A stretch of DNA of 64,000 nt from Mycobacterium yunnanensis (GTDB taxonomy: Bacteria > Actinomycetota > Actinomycetes > Mycobacteriales > Mycobacteriaceae): contig NZ_JACKVK010000009.1 of assembly GCF_025823185.1 (NCBI RefSeq), positions 1-64,000 on the forward strand, written 5' to 3'. The position numbers were made by a program, and so were the translations under genes. The notes beneath the pieces are model-generated. The model made no database searches. It saw nothing but the letters and a program-made list of their open reading frames with translations, and was not told the origin of the DNA. Positions 20,020-29,084 of the stretch are shown here, in pieces (positions within the stretch are counted from its first letter, which is position 1; each line of letters begins with the position of its first letter).

Positions 20020-22167
20020 TCAACGCGGCAACCCCAGCAGCCGCTCACCGGCGAGATTCAACAGGATCTGTTCGGTGCCACCGGCAATCGACAGGCACCG
20101 CGTGTTGAGGAAGTAGCGCACGTCGGGCGAGTCAACGATGCCCGCGCCGTCGCGGGAGTCCATGATCGCCTCGGCGAGGTTCTGGCGGTACCGCACCCCG
20201 ATCAGCTTGCGCACACTCGACGCGGCACCCGGGTCGTGACCGCCGACCGCCATCTGCGCGATCAACGCATCCAGCAGCGCGCCGACCTGAGCCGCCACGA
20301 TCAGCACTCCGAGGCGATCGGCCTCGGCGGGGTCGAGGTCGTCGTCGAGCACGTCGAGGAGGTGCTCCATCCCGCGGTCGAGCGCGCCACCGGTGGCGAT
20401 GGCCACCCGTTCGTTGGCCAGCGTGGTGCGAGCCAAGGGCCAGCCGCCGTCCACCGGGCCGACCACCATCTCGTCGGGCACGAAGAGGTCGTCGAAGAAG
20501 ACCTCGTTGAAGAGGGCCTCACCGGTGATCTCGCGCAGCGGCCGGATGTCGATGCCCGGCGACTTCATGTCCACCAGGAAGTACGTGATGCCCTTGTGCT
20601 TCGGGACGTCCGGGTTCGTCCTGGCCAGGCAGATGCCCCAGTCGGCGCGGTGCGCGTTCGACGTCCACACCTTCTGACCGGTGAGCAACCAGCCTGGCCG
20701 TCCATCGCTTCTCGGGTGCGCACCATCGGTTCGAATTGCCTTGGTACGCAACGCCGCCAGGTCCGATCCGGCGCCCGGCTCGCTGAACAGCTGGCACCAG
20801 TAGACGTCGCCGTCGAGCGTGCCGGGGATGAACCGCTCGATCTGCTCGTGGCTGCCGTGCCCCAGGATGGTCGGCGCCGCCCACCATCCGATCGAGATGT
20901 CGGGCCGCACCACGCCCGCCGCCTCCAGTTCCTGGTCGATGACCAACTGCTGCGCTGGTGAGGCGCCGCGCCCGAAGGGCTCGGGCCAGTGCGGTGCCAT
21001 CAGGCCTGCCTCGGCCAGCGCGGCCTGACGCTTCTCCTCCGGCAGCGCCGCGATGCCTGCCGCGGTGTCGGCCACCTCGGCCCGGATGTCCTCACCCTCG
21101 GTGACGTCGACGTGCAGCCGACGCCGCACCCCGTCGCGCGTCAACCGGGCGCACCGCCGCAGCCACGACGACCGGCCGCCGAGGAACTGGGCGTTGGCGT
21201 AGGCGCGCCGCATGTAGAGATGCGCGTCGTGCTCCCAGGTGATGCCGATGCCGCCGAGCACCTGAATGCAGTCGCGGGCGTTGACCTTCTCGGCCTCGAT
21301 GCCGATCGCCGAGGCTACGGCGGCGGCGATCGACAGCTGGTCGGCGTCCCCCTCGGGTGCCGCACTCGCGGCGTCGGCGGCGGCGACGGCGATCTGTTGT
21401 GCGCGCAAGAGCATCTCGGCGCACATGTGCTTGACCGCCTGGAAGCTGCCGATCGGCTTGCCGAACTGCTCGCGCACCTTCGCGTACTCGGTGGCCTCCT
21501 CCAGGCACCACCGCGCCAGCCCGGCGGCCTCGGCGGCCAGCAGGGTCGCGGTCAGGTCGACGACCCGCTGGTGCGGCAGGTCGATCCTGGTGGCCGGGGC
21601 CGAGGTCAGCTCGACGCGGGCCAGCGGGCGGGAGAAGTCGGTGGCCTGCAGCGGTTCCACCGTCACCCCGGCGGCGGTCGCGTCGACGTGCACCCAGCCG
21701 TCGTGGGTCGGCAGCACCAGCAGCCCGTCCACCACCGCACCCAGGACGTACTTCGCCGAGCCGGTGACCGTCGCACCGTCGAAGGCGATGTCGGCACCCA
21801 GGGCCACCCCGGCGGTGCGCTGCCCGGAGATGAGCGCGTCGAGGAGTTTCTCGTCGGTGATCACCAGGGTGGCCAGGGCCGTGGTCGCGACCGGGCCTGG
21901 CACGAGGGCCGCGGCGGCCTCGTCGACCATCAGACACAGGTCCTCGACGCTGCCGTCCGCACCGCCCAGCTCGTCGGGCACGGCCACCCCGAACGTGCCG
22001 AGCGCGGCGAAGCCGTCGTACACCGGCCGCCACGCGTCGGGGTCGCCCGCCTCGACGCCGCGCACCGCCGCGACGGCGCCGGCAGAGGTCGCCCAGTCCC
22101 GGACGAGGTCCCGCACGGCAAACTGCTCGTCGGTGATGCTGGTGGACACCGAACCTGTCGAAGCCAT
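20020..22167 (-). CDS. fadE34: Fused acyl-CoA dehydrogenase FadE34 (ChsE3)
   Basis: 715 residues made of two acyl-CoA dehydrogenase halves (about 1-345 and 346-715). The first half ends near CIQVLGGIGITWEHDAHLYM. The second has WWAAPTILGHGSHEQIERFI and the closing SIAGGTEQILLNLAGERLLG. Length and neighbourhood match M. tuberculosis FadE34 (about 711 residues, Rv3573c), which oxidises a C5 sterol side-chain CoA ester. It is divergent from kstR with a KstR box between. The single-chain fusion replaces the two-subunit FadE complexes used for shorter side chains. Confidence 0.92.
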   Translation of the reverse strand: MASTGSVSTSITDEQFAVRDLVRDWATSAGAVAAVRGVEAGDPDAWRPVYDGFAALGTFGVAVPDELGGADGSVEDLCLMVDEAAAALVPGPVATTALATLVITDEKLLDALISGQRTAGVALGADIAFDGATVTGSAKYVLGAVVDGLLVLPTHDGWVHVDATAAGVTVEPLQATDFSRPLARVELTSAPATRIDLPHQRVVDLTATLLAAEAAGLARWCLEEATEYAKVREQFGKPIGSFQAVKHMCAEMLLRAQQIAVAAADAASAAPEGDADQLSIAAAVASAIGIEAEKVNARDCIQVLGGIGITWEHDAHLYMRRAYANAQFLGGRSSWLRRCARLTRDGVRRRLHVDVTEGEDIRAEVADTAAGIAALPEEKRQAALAEAGLMAPHWPEPFGRGASPAQQLVIDQELEAAGVVRPDISIGWWAAPTILGHGSHEQIERFIPGTLDGDVYWCQLFSEPGAGSDLAALRTKAIRTDGAHPRSDGRPGWLLTGQKVWTSNAHRADWGICLARTNPDVPKHKGITYFLVDMKSPGIDIRPLREITGEALFNEVFFDDLFVPDEMVVGPVDGGWPLARTTLANERVAIATGGALDRGMEHLLDVLDDDLDPAEADRLGVLIVAAQVGALLDALIAQMAVGGHDPGAASSVRKLIGVRYRQNLAEAIMDSRDGAGIVDSPDVRYFLNTRCLSIAGGTEQILLNLAGERLLGLPR

Positions 22168-22211
22168 CGTCGGGCCCTCCTGGGTCTCGGAGAGAAGACG
22201 ATGCTTCTCAC

Positions 22212-22225
22212 TAGAACGTGTTCTA
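22212..22225. promoter_or_regulatory. KstR operator between fadE34 and kstR
   Basis: tagaacgtgttcta is a near-perfect palindrome of the KstR consensus. It is 45 bp upstream of the fadE34 start and about 140 bp upstream of kstR. It probably represses fadE34 and gives KstR autoregulation. Confidence 0.88.
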
Positions 22226-22366
22226 ATGGTGACACTGTTCGAACGTCAAGTCGACTGGCAACACTGCAGGACAGGTCGGTGACCCGGGGGCACGGAGGTG
22301 GGACATTCCTGGTTCGCGTGCGTATCGTTTTCACCTAATGCGTCCTACGAAGGAGATGCCAACCGC

Positions 22367-23065
22367 ATGTCCGGTTCATCCGTGCCAGCAAGCGATCGAG
22401 CACCAACCAGCCCGGGGCAAGGGGCGTCGTCGTCGACCGGTCCCCGCCAGGTGACCAAGGTGGCCGTCCTGGCCGAGTCCGAACTTGGCTCCGAAGCGCA
22501 GCGCGAGCGGCGCAAGCGCATCCTCGACGCCACCCTCGCCATCGCGTCCAAGGGCGGCTACGAGGCAGTTCAGATGCGTGCGGTCGCCGAGCGCGCCGAC
22601 GTCGCCGTCGGAACCCTCTACCGGTACTTCCCCTCCAAGGTGCACCTGCTGGTGTCCGCACTGGGCCGGGAGTTCGAACGCATCGACGCCAAGACCGATC
22701 GGGCGTCCCTGACGGGCGGAACCCCGTATCAGCGACTCAACATCATGGTCGGAAAGCTCAACCGCTCCATGCAGCGCAACCCCTTGCTCACCGAGGCCAT
22801 GACGCGGGCATTCGTCTTCGCCGACGCCTCGGCCGCGGGTGAGGTCGATCACGTCGGCAAGCTGATGGACTCGATGTTCGCCCGCGCCATGAGCGACGGC
22901 GAGCCCACCGAAGACCAGTTCCACATCGCCCGCGTCATCTCCGACGTGTGGCTGTCCAACCTGCTGGCGTGGCTGACTCGACGCGCCTCGGCCACCGACG
23001 TCAGCAAGCGTCTGGATCTCGCGGTGCGACTGCTCATCGGCGACGGGGAGCACCCTAAGATCTGA
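22367..23065 (+). CDS. kstR: Sterol catabolism repressor KstR (TetR family)
   Basis: 232 residues from ATG 22367 (aggag at 22351). The N-terminal DNA-binding helices (RKRILDATLAIASKGGYEAV, then MRAVAERADVAVGTLYRYF) and the ligand domain with RVISDVWLSNLLAWLTRRAS are nearly those I recall for M. tuberculosis KstR. The first about 30 residues are Ser/Pro/Gly-rich and use rare codons. A shorter GTG start at 22451 or 22460 would match the 199-residue M. tuberculosis form, so the N-terminus is uncertain. KstR represses the sterol regulon and is released by 3-oxo-cholestenoyl-CoA-type ligands. otsB follows after 3 bp. Confidence 0.93.
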   Translation: MSGSSVPASDRAPTSPGQGASSSTGPRQVTKVAVLAESELGSEAQRERRKRILDATLAIASKGGYEAVQMRAVAERADVAVGTLYRYFPSKVHLLVSALGREFERIDAKTDRASLTGGTPYQRLNIMVGKLNRSMQRNPLLTEAMTRAFVFADASAAGEVDHVGKLMDSMFARAMSDGEPTEDQFHIARVISDVWLSNLLAWLTRRASATDVSKRLDLAVRLLIGDGEHPKI

Positions 23066-23068
23066 CCC

Positions 23069-23818
23069 GTGGGTGACCTACCGGCAGACCTCGTCCGCGC
23101 CCTCGACGTCGCCGCGGGCGCCGCGCGGCTGCTCGTCGCCTCCGACTTCGACGGCACCCTCGCGCCCCTCGTCGACGATCCCGCCACGGCTCGCCCGCTG
23201 CCCCGCGCCGCCGACGCGCTGCGCGCCTTGGCCGAGCTGCCGTCCACTGACGTCGCCCTGGTGTCCGGGCGCGCGCTGGCCACCTTGCGGGCGTACTCCG
23301 GCATGCCGTCGAGCGTCCACCTCGTCGGCAGCCACGGCGCGGAATTCGACAGCGGCTTCGCCCTGGAGGTCGACGAGGCGCTGCTGGCGAACATCACCTC
23401 CGAACTCGAGGCGATTGCCGCGGACCGCACCGGTGTGACGGTCGAGCCCAAACCCGCCAGCGTGGCGATCCACGTCCGCAACGCCTCGCCCTCCGACGGT
23501 GAGGCGGTGCTGGACGCGGCCCGCGCGGTGGGCGTCGCCTCGGGCGTCGAGATCACCGCGGGCAAGGACGTGCTCGAATTCGCCGTCATCACCACCGACA
23601 AGGGTGAGGCGGTCGACGTCATTCGCGCGCAGACCGACGCCACGGTTGCGGTGTTCTTCGGCGACGACGTGACCGACGAGAAGGCGTTCCGGCGGATGGT
23701 CGGGGACGACGTCGGCGTGAAGGTGGGCCCCGGCGAGACGCTGGCCGCCTACCGGGTCGACTCGCCCCAGGACGTCGCGGAGTCGCTGCACCACCTGCTC
23801 GAGCGTCGGCGAGGCTAG
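23069..23818 (+). CDS. otsB: Trehalose-6-phosphate phosphatase (HAD family)
   Basis: 249 residues, a single HAD IIB domain. The nucleophile motif DFDGTLAPL has Asp26 and Asp28; LVSGR, HGAEF and FGDDVTDEKAF follow in order as in OtsB proteins. It removes phosphate from trehalose 6-phosphate. GTG 23069 lies 3 bp after kstR, so the two are probably cotranscribed. It is shorter than the mycobacterial OtsB2 I know (about 390 residues), lacking the N-terminal extension. Its end overlaps the LacI regulator gene by 4 nt in convergent orientation. Confidence 0.85.
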   Translation: MGDLPADLVRALDVAAGAARLLVASDFDGTLAPLVDDPATARPLPRAADALRALAELPSTDVALVSGRALATLRAYSGMPSSVHLVGSHGAEFDSGFALEVDEALLANITSELEAIAADRTGVTVEPKPASVAIHVRNASPSDGEAVLDAARAVGVASGVEITAGKDVLEFAVITTDKGEAVDVIRAQTDATVAVFFGDDVTDEKAFRRMVGDDVGVKVGPGETLAAYRVDSPQDVAESLHHLLERRRG

Positions 23819-24915
23819 GCCGGCGGGCCCGAGGTACGGCCGCGCACCAACTCGGTGTCGAGGATCTCCACGACGGGGAGCCCCGATCGCGGCGGGGTGT
23901 GCAGCAATTCCCCTGCCCGGCGGCCCTTCTCGACGCTCGGTTGCTTGACCGTCACCAGCCCGCGCGCCAAGGCGTCTGGCACGCCGTCGAATCCGGTGAC
24001 GGTCATCTGCCCCGGCACGTAGATGCCCCGCCCCCGCAGATAGTCCATCGCCGAGAGCGCCAGGACGTCGGTGGTGCACATCAGCGCGGTGATGCGCGGG
24101 TTGATCTCCAACGCGACCTCGGCCGCCGCGCCGCCCGAGGTGGGCAGGTGTTCGCGGCTCTCCACGACGGTCAACGAATCAGGCTGCAGGCCATGGGCTT
24201 CCATCGCCTCGAGCGTTCCGCGGATGCGTTCCCGCTGAACGTAGAAGTGCGGGTTGTCCATCCGCTGGACGTCGGCCTCGGCAGCCTGGGCGTCACCGTG
24301 CGGCCATTCGCGTCCCAGGCGCATCGTCAACACGCCGATGTGGCGGTGGCCGAGTCCGATCACGTGCTCGGCCACGCCGCGCATCGCGGCCCGGTCGTCG
24401 ATGCCGATGCTCGACGCGTCCGGGACGTCGCGAGGTTGGTCGACGACCACGATTGGGAGCGCTCGCTGGGCGAGCACCTGCAGATAGGGGTCGTCGTCTG
24501 AGGCCGAGTAGACGACGAACCCGTCGACGCCTGCGGACAGCACGGCGGCGGTGCCGTCACTCACGCTGCGGTTGGGGCCTGCGGCGACCAGCAGGAGTCC
24601 CTGTCCGACCGCCTCACACGATTCGGCCAGCCCCGCCACGAAGTCCAAGGCCGCCGGGTCCCGGAACGAGTAGTTGAGCGGCTCGGTGAGGATCAGGCCG
24701 ACGGCGCCCGCCCGGCGGGTCCTTAGCGATCGGGCGACGGGATCGGGTCCGGCGTAGCCCAGCTGCTTGGCCGTGGCCAGCACGCGCTCGCGGAGGTCGG
24801 CGGAGAGCTGATCCGGCCGGTTGTAGGCATTGGAGATGGTGGTGCGCGAGACCTTCAATTCGGCGGCCAGCGACGCCAGGGTTGCGCGCCGGCGTGGCGC
24901 TGGTCCTCTGGACAT
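23815..24915 (-). CDS. LacI-family transcriptional regulator (Rv3575c-like)
   Basis: 366 residues. The HTH at about 12-31 (TLASLAAELKVSRTTISNAY) is followed by the hinge helix and a periplasmic-binding-like ligand domain ending in TVTGFDGVPDALARGLVTVKQP. In M. tuberculosis the gene after kstR is the LacI regulator Rv3575c. The ligand is unknown; a sugar or nucleoside is typical for the family. The nearby trehalose phosphatase makes trehalose or its phosphate one candidate (inference). Confidence 0.85.
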   Translation of the reverse strand: MSRGPAPRRRATLASLAAELKVSRTTISNAYNRPDQLSADLRERVLATAKQLGYAGPDPVARSLRTRRAGAVGLILTEPLNYSFRDPAALDFVAGLAESCEAVGQGLLLVAAGPNRSVSDGTAAVLSAGVDGFVVYSASDDDPYLQVLAQRALPIVVVDQPRDVPDASSIGIDDRAAMRGVAEHVIGLGHRHIGVLTMRLGREWPHGDAQAAEADVQRMDNPHFYVQRERIRGTLEAMEAHGLQPDSLTVVESREHLPTSGGAAAEVALEINPRITALMCTTDVLALSAMDYLRGRGIYVPGQMTVTGFDGVPDALARGLVTVKQPSVEKGRRAGELLHTPPRSGLPVVEILDTELVRGRTSGPPA

Positions 24916-24945
24916 GGAGTATGACGCTAGCGGATTCGGCGCAGT

Positions 24946-27159
24946 TCACACCGTCGACTGGGCTGCGTGGCGCACGCTGGTAATGACTCGCACGGTGCCG
25001 CCCATGACGTCGGAGACGTAGACGGTACGGCCGTCGCGGCTCGCGGCGATCAGTCCGGGCTGAATGCCGACCCCGACGTTCTCGACGGTTCGGTTGGTGG
25101 CGACGTCGACGACGGTGACGGTGCCGCAGTGAATGTTGCTCAGGTACAAGCGATCACCACGCACGACCATGTCGACCGGCGCTGCATCCGGTGGGATCGC
25201 GTCCAGGGCACGGGTCTTGGGGTCGACGTCGACCGCGGTGGTGGTGGACCGGTCGACGACGGTGAGTGCGTTGGTGGCCACGTTGACGACGTACAGCCGC
25301 TTGCCGACGACGGCGGCGTAGTACGGGTAGCCGGCCGTCTCGGCGCCCTCGGCCGTGTTGGTGGTCGAGTCGAGCACCGCGACGGTGCCGCCGCCGTAGT
25401 TGGTGACGTAGACGCGGTCGGCCGTGGCGGCCAGTGCGAAGGGGTCGCCGCCGACGGGGATGCGGACCAGTTCGGTGTTGTCGGCCAAGTCGATTACCGA
25501 CACCGTGCCCGCGAGATCGGCCACGTAGAGGTGGTCGGCGGTGGCCTCGAGGCCGAACGGGTTGGCCCCCACGTGCACGACGTCGACGACGGCGTTGGTC
25601 CGCGAGTCGATCACCGACACCGTGCCGTCGTCGGCGTTGCCGACGTAGAGCATTCGGCCACTGGCCGCCATCGCGAAGGGCATGCCGCCAACCTCGACCG
25701 AACCCACGACCGATCTGGTCGGCGCGTCGACCACCTTCACCGAGCCGTTGCCCGCGGCGTCGTCGGAACCGTTGAGGACGTAGAGCCGGTCCCCGATGAC
25801 CGCCATGCCGTAGGTCAGGCCCGAGCCGACGTCGATGGTCCCGGTCACGACGGCTTCAGCCGGGTCGACGGGGGCCTCGACGTCGACCGTCCGACCGTCG
25901 GACGTGCCGACGGCGAACGTCACGACGCCGGCGCCCAGCTGCAGATGCGTCGCCAGGCGGGCGGCGGGGGTGGGGGTGAAGGTCCACTGCCCGGAGTCGG
26001 GGTCGACGGTGGCGGCGCCCACCCGCGGGTCCAGATGGCCGACCAACGCATGGGTCGGCGAGCCGTCCGGCTCGGAGCCGCCGAGGTCGACGTGCCCCTG
26101 CACGCGCCCCGTCGTCCGGTCGACCCCGTCGACCACCGCCCGGGGAGCTGCCGGGTCGGCAAGCACCATCTCGGTCTGCCTGGGCGCCGCGACCGGGGAC
26201 CGTCCTCGTCCCACGGGGACACCCTCGGATTGGCGCCGCACCCACGCGAGGACCACCCAAAGCGTGGGGGCGTCGACCGGGCTGCCGGGCACCGGGACCA
26301 CCAACGGCGCCAAGGCCGCGGCGAGGATGCCGGTGAAGGTCGCCACCGGTTCGGGCGCAGGCCCGTCGTCGGTGGGCGTCGCGGCCGGCGGTCGGGCGGC
26401 GACGAGGACCGGTTCGGCGGCGCCGCCTACGGTCGACGAATGGTCACCGGCGCCCGACGGCGTTCCGTTGGCAGCCGCCAGGAGCGAGATCGTCGTGCGG
26501 GCAGGCGTCGACGACGTCGACGCGAGCACGTCGTCGACGATTCCGGCGCGGACCACGTCCCCCGACGGTGCCGCCACACCTCGCGCGGCGACGCGGGTCT
26601 CGGTGACGGCTACCGCCGGCTCGACGGGCTCGACCGCCGAGACCGACTGGGCGGCGACCGGGGTCGTCGTGGCCGGGGCCGACGTCGTCGTCGCGGTGGA
26701 GGTCGACGCACTGGAGGTCGACGCACTGGAGGTCGACGCCGTGGACGAACCCCCCGCCGACGAATCGCCCACCGTCGTCGCCTCGGGGTGACCGGGATCG
26801 GTGCCGTAGAGGACGGAGGTCAGCGCGCCGCCCGAACTCTGAATGGAGACCCCGGGCGCCGGGTCGAACGACGACGTCGTCGACCCGGAGGCCTGGCCGG
26901 GGCCCGACGACACGTCAGACCCCGACCCGGCAACGACGGAGCCCGCCCCCATAGGTGGTGCCGACCCCCCAGACGACACCACCTCGGACCCCGTCTTCGA
27001 GCCCGGGTCCCCCGATCCCGGACTCTCGACCTGCGACGCGCCGCCCGGGTCGGCCGACGGATCGGCCAGCGCGATGCCCGGGTGGATCATCGCGACCGAG
27101 CCGAATCCGACGGCGGCCGCGAGGGCCCCCGCGCACCGGAGGCGTTTCACCTTGCTCAC
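24946..27159 (-). CDS. Secreted YVTN/YncE-type beta-propeller protein with low-complexity stalk
   Basis: 737 residues from GTG 27159, which has gagggg upstream; an in-frame GTG at 27216 would add 19 residues with rare codons. A signal peptide ends near GIALADPS. Residues about 40-320 are a Ser/Thr/Ala/Gly/Pro-rich region partly built from a 15-bp DNA repeat. A short beta-domain (about 380-460, DPDSGQWTFTPTP) follows, then six or seven propeller blades with recurring LYVxN...GTVSVID units to the C-terminus. Such proteins are cell-surface or secreted and bind partners or metals; no enzyme activity is implied. It is divergent from the zinc importer and may share its promoter region. Confidence 0.75.
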   Translation of the reverse strand: MSKVKRLRCAGALAAAVGFGSVAMIHPGIALADPSADPGGASQVESPGSGDPGSKTGSEVVSSGGSAPPMGAGSVVAGSGSDVSSGPGQASGSTTSSFDPAPGVSIQSSGGALTSVLYGTDPGHPEATTVGDSSAGGSSTASTSSASTSSASTSTATTTSAPATTTPVAAQSVSAVEPVEPAVAVTETRVAARGVAAPSGDVVRAGIVDDVLASTSSTPARTTISLLAAANGTPSGAGDHSSTVGGAAEPVLVAARPPAATPTDDGPAPEPVATFTGILAAALAPLVVPVPGSPVDAPTLWVVLAWVRRQSEGVPVGRGRSPVAAPRQTEMVLADPAAPRAVVDGVDRTTGRVQGHVDLGGSEPDGSPTHALVGHLDPRVGAATVDPDSGQWTFTPTPAARLATHLQLGAGVVTFAVGTSDGRTVDVEAPVDPAEAVVTGTIDVGSGLTYGMAVIGDRLYVLNGSDDAAGNGSVKVVDAPTRSVVGSVEVGGMPFAMAASGRMLYVGNADDGTVSVIDSRTNAVVDVVHVGANPFGLEATADHLYVADLAGTVSVIDLADNTELVRIPVGGDPFALAATADRVYVTNYGGGTVAVLDSTTNTAEGAETAGYPYYAAVVGKRLYVVNVATNALTVVDRSTTTAVDVDPKTRALDAIPPDAAPVDMVVRGDRLYLSNIHCGTVTVVDVATNRTVENVGVGIQPGLIAASRDGRTVYVSDVMGGTVRVITSVRHAAQSTV

Positions 27160-27328
27160 CGCCGATGCCCCTCGCCGCTTCGCGCCCGACGTTGTCCTTA
27201 CGACGTCGTCTGTCACGATGATCGTCCCCGACGGCCCGTGGTCGCATCGGGGATTCCCCTATGGTTCTGGGTTCGTCGACCCCATGTGCGGTGCCTTTGC
27301 CCGAGGAGCGGCCCATGCCCTAACATTT

Positions 27329-27343
27329 TGGAAACGATTTTCA
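27329..27343. promoter_or_regulatory. Zur-like zinc-responsive operator upstream of znuA
   Basis: tggaaacgattttca is close to the mycobacterial Zur palindrome TGAAAATCATTTTCA. It lies 20 bp before the znuA start codon in an AT-rich stretch that stands out from the surroundings. Zur with zinc bound would block transcription of the importer. The match is by eye. Confidence 0.75.
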
Positions 27344-27363
27344 TTTGTACAGGGAGTTCACGC

Positions 27364-28296
27364 GTGCGTCGTCGCCACCTCGTCCGATCCACGTTGCCGC
27401 TGGCCGTCGCCGTCGCCGTTGCCGTGACCGTGCTCGGCGCATCGGCGTGCGGAAGTCCCGCCACTGGCGACAAGAGCCACCCGACCGTCGTCGCCTCCAC
27501 CGACGTGTGGGGCAGCATCGCCACCGCGGTGGCGGGCGACCATGCAACGGTTCATTCCATCCTGACCAGCGCCTCGGCCGACCCGCACTCCTACGAGGCC
27601 ACCGCGTCGGACGCCGCCGCCATGGCCGATGCCACCCTGGTCGTCTACAACGGCGGCCACTACGACCAATGGGCCGATGACGTGCTGCTCGCCCACCCGG
27701 ACGTCACCACCGTCGACGCCTACTCGCTGACCGCGAAGCCATCCGACGGCCAACCCGCCAACGAGCACGTGTTCTACGACCTCGCGACGGCCAAGGCCGT
27801 GGCGGCGAGCATCGCCGACCACCTCGCGACCGACGACCCCGCCAACGCGAGCACCTACCGCGCCAACGCGGCCTCCTTCGGTGCCCAGGCGGACGCGATC
27901 GCCGAGTCCGAGCGCGCGATCGGGCGTAAGCACCCCGGCGTCGCCGTCGTCGCGACCGAACCCGTCGCGCACTACATGCTGGCCACCGCCGGCATCGCCG
28001 ACCGCACCCCCGCATCCTTCGCCAGCGCCGTGGAGGAGGGGGACGACCCCGCGCCCGCCGACGTCGCCGCGATGCTCGACCTGATCACCGCGCATCGGGT
28101 GTCGGCAGTGGTGCTCAACCGGCAGACCGAGACACCCGTGACCAACCAGATCCAAGACGCCGCCCGTACGTCGGGCGTCCCCGTCATCACCGTCGACGAG
28201 ACGCTGCAGGACGGCCTGGACTACCTCGGCTGGCAGCGGCGTACCGCCGCGGAGTTCGCCGACCAATTGGACCGCGCCCCGGCCGTGGCGGGATGA
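27364..28296 (+). CDS. znuA: Zinc/manganese ABC transporter substrate-binding lipoprotein (ZnuA/TroA family)
   Basis: 310 residues. A signal sequence leads to the lipidated Cys29 in LGASAC. The mature part is a cluster A-I metal-binding protein: SADPHSYEAT holds the first ligand His, NEHVFYDL the second, and EPVAHYML and TVDETL the later ones. It captures Zn(II) outside the membrane and passes it to the ZnuBC permease. GTG 27364 has aggga upstream. The stop overlaps znuC by 4 nt. The Zur-like box in the promoter supports zinc rather than manganese. Confidence 0.88.
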   Translation: MRRRHLVRSTLPLAVAVAVAVTVLGASACGSPATGDKSHPTVVASTDVWGSIATAVAGDHATVHSILTSASADPHSYEATASDAAAMADATLVVYNGGHYDQWADDVLLAHPDVTTVDAYSLTAKPSDGQPANEHVFYDLATAKAVAASIADHLATDDPANASTYRANAASFGAQADAIAESERAIGRKHPGVAVVATEPVAHYMLATAGIADRTPASFASAVEEGDDPAPADVAAMLDLITAHRVSAVVLNRQTETPVTNQIQDAARTSGVPVITVDETLQDGLDYLGWQRRTAAEFADQLDRAPAVAG

Positions 28297-29084
28297 CGGT
28301 CGTCGAGCTGGCCGACGCCCACCTCGCGTTCGGCGACCGCGTGCTGTGGGCCGGCCTGACCCTCGACGTGCGGGCCGGTGAGTTCATCGCGGTCCTCGGC
28401 CCCAACGGCACGGGCAAGACCTCTCTGTTGAAGGTGCTTCTCGGACAGATGCCGCTCAGCGGCGGCACCGCCACCGTCACCGGACGAATTGGCTATGTGC
28501 CACAACATCGTTCGATGGACGGCAACCTGACGCTGCGCGGACGCGATCTGGTGGGCCTCGGCTACGACGGCCACCGGTGGGGCCTGACCGGACCCCGCCA
28601 GCGCGCCGCCAAGAGGGACGTCGTCGCCACCGCACTGCAGCAGGTCGACGGCGTTCACCTCGGGGATCTGCCGGTCGGGGTGATGTCGGGCGGTGAACTC
28701 CAGCGCGTGCGCATCGCCCAGTCCCTGGCCACCGACCCCGCCCTGCTGCTGTGCGACGAGCCACTGCTCAACCTCGATCCGGCCAACGCCCGGCTGATCT
28801 CCGCGCTCATCGACCAGCGGCGCCGCGAGGCCGGGACCGCGGTCCTGTTCGTCACCCACGAGGTCAACCCCGTGCTGCCCTACGTCGACCGGGTGCTCTA
28901 TCTGGTCGACGGTCGCTTCCGCGTCGGCACCGTCGCCGAGGTGATGACGTCGGAGACCCTCTCCGAGCTCTACCGCGCCGACGTCCAGGTCGTGAAGATC
29001 GGCGAGCAGTACGTCGTCGTGGGCGAGCACTGCGAGACCCCGCACGACAACTCGGAGCACGCGAGCGGACATCACCATGACTGA
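28293..29084 (+). CDS. znuC: Metal ABC transporter ATP-binding protein (ZnuC)
   Basis: 263 residues. Walker A is GPNGTGKTS at 36-44, the signature is MSGGELQRVRIA and Walker B is LLLCDEP; the switch His is in VTHEVNP. The C-terminal tail SEHASGHHHD is His-rich and may sense or bind zinc. It energises uptake by the ZnuA/ZnuB proteins. The gene overlaps znuA by 4 nt and znuB by 8 nt, so the three are one operon. Confidence 0.9.
   Translation: MTVVELADAHLAFGDRVLWAGLTLDVRAGEFIAVLGPNGTGKTSLLKVLLGQMPLSGGTATVTGRIGYVPQHRSMDGNLTLRGRDLVGLGYDGHRWGLTGPRQRAAKRDVVATALQQVDGVHLGDLPVGVMSGGELQRVRIAQSLATDPALLLCDEPLLNLDPANARLISALIDQRRREAGTAVLFVTHEVNPVLPYVDRVLYLVDGRFRVGTVAEVMTSETLSELYRADVQVVKIGEQYVVVGEHCETPHDNSEHASGHHHD

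Noticed and set aside
22168..22366. A possible small gene between fadE34 and kstR
   Set aside because: The 199-bp region holds the KstR operator and promoters; no coding pattern or ribosome-binding site beyond that of kstR.
24967..28296. A 1109-codon plus-strand frame running through the propeller gene into znuA
   Set aside because: The first 2.4 kb is antisense to the propeller protein with low-complexity His/Arg/Gly translation, caused by high GC; only the part from 27364 is a real gene (znuA).
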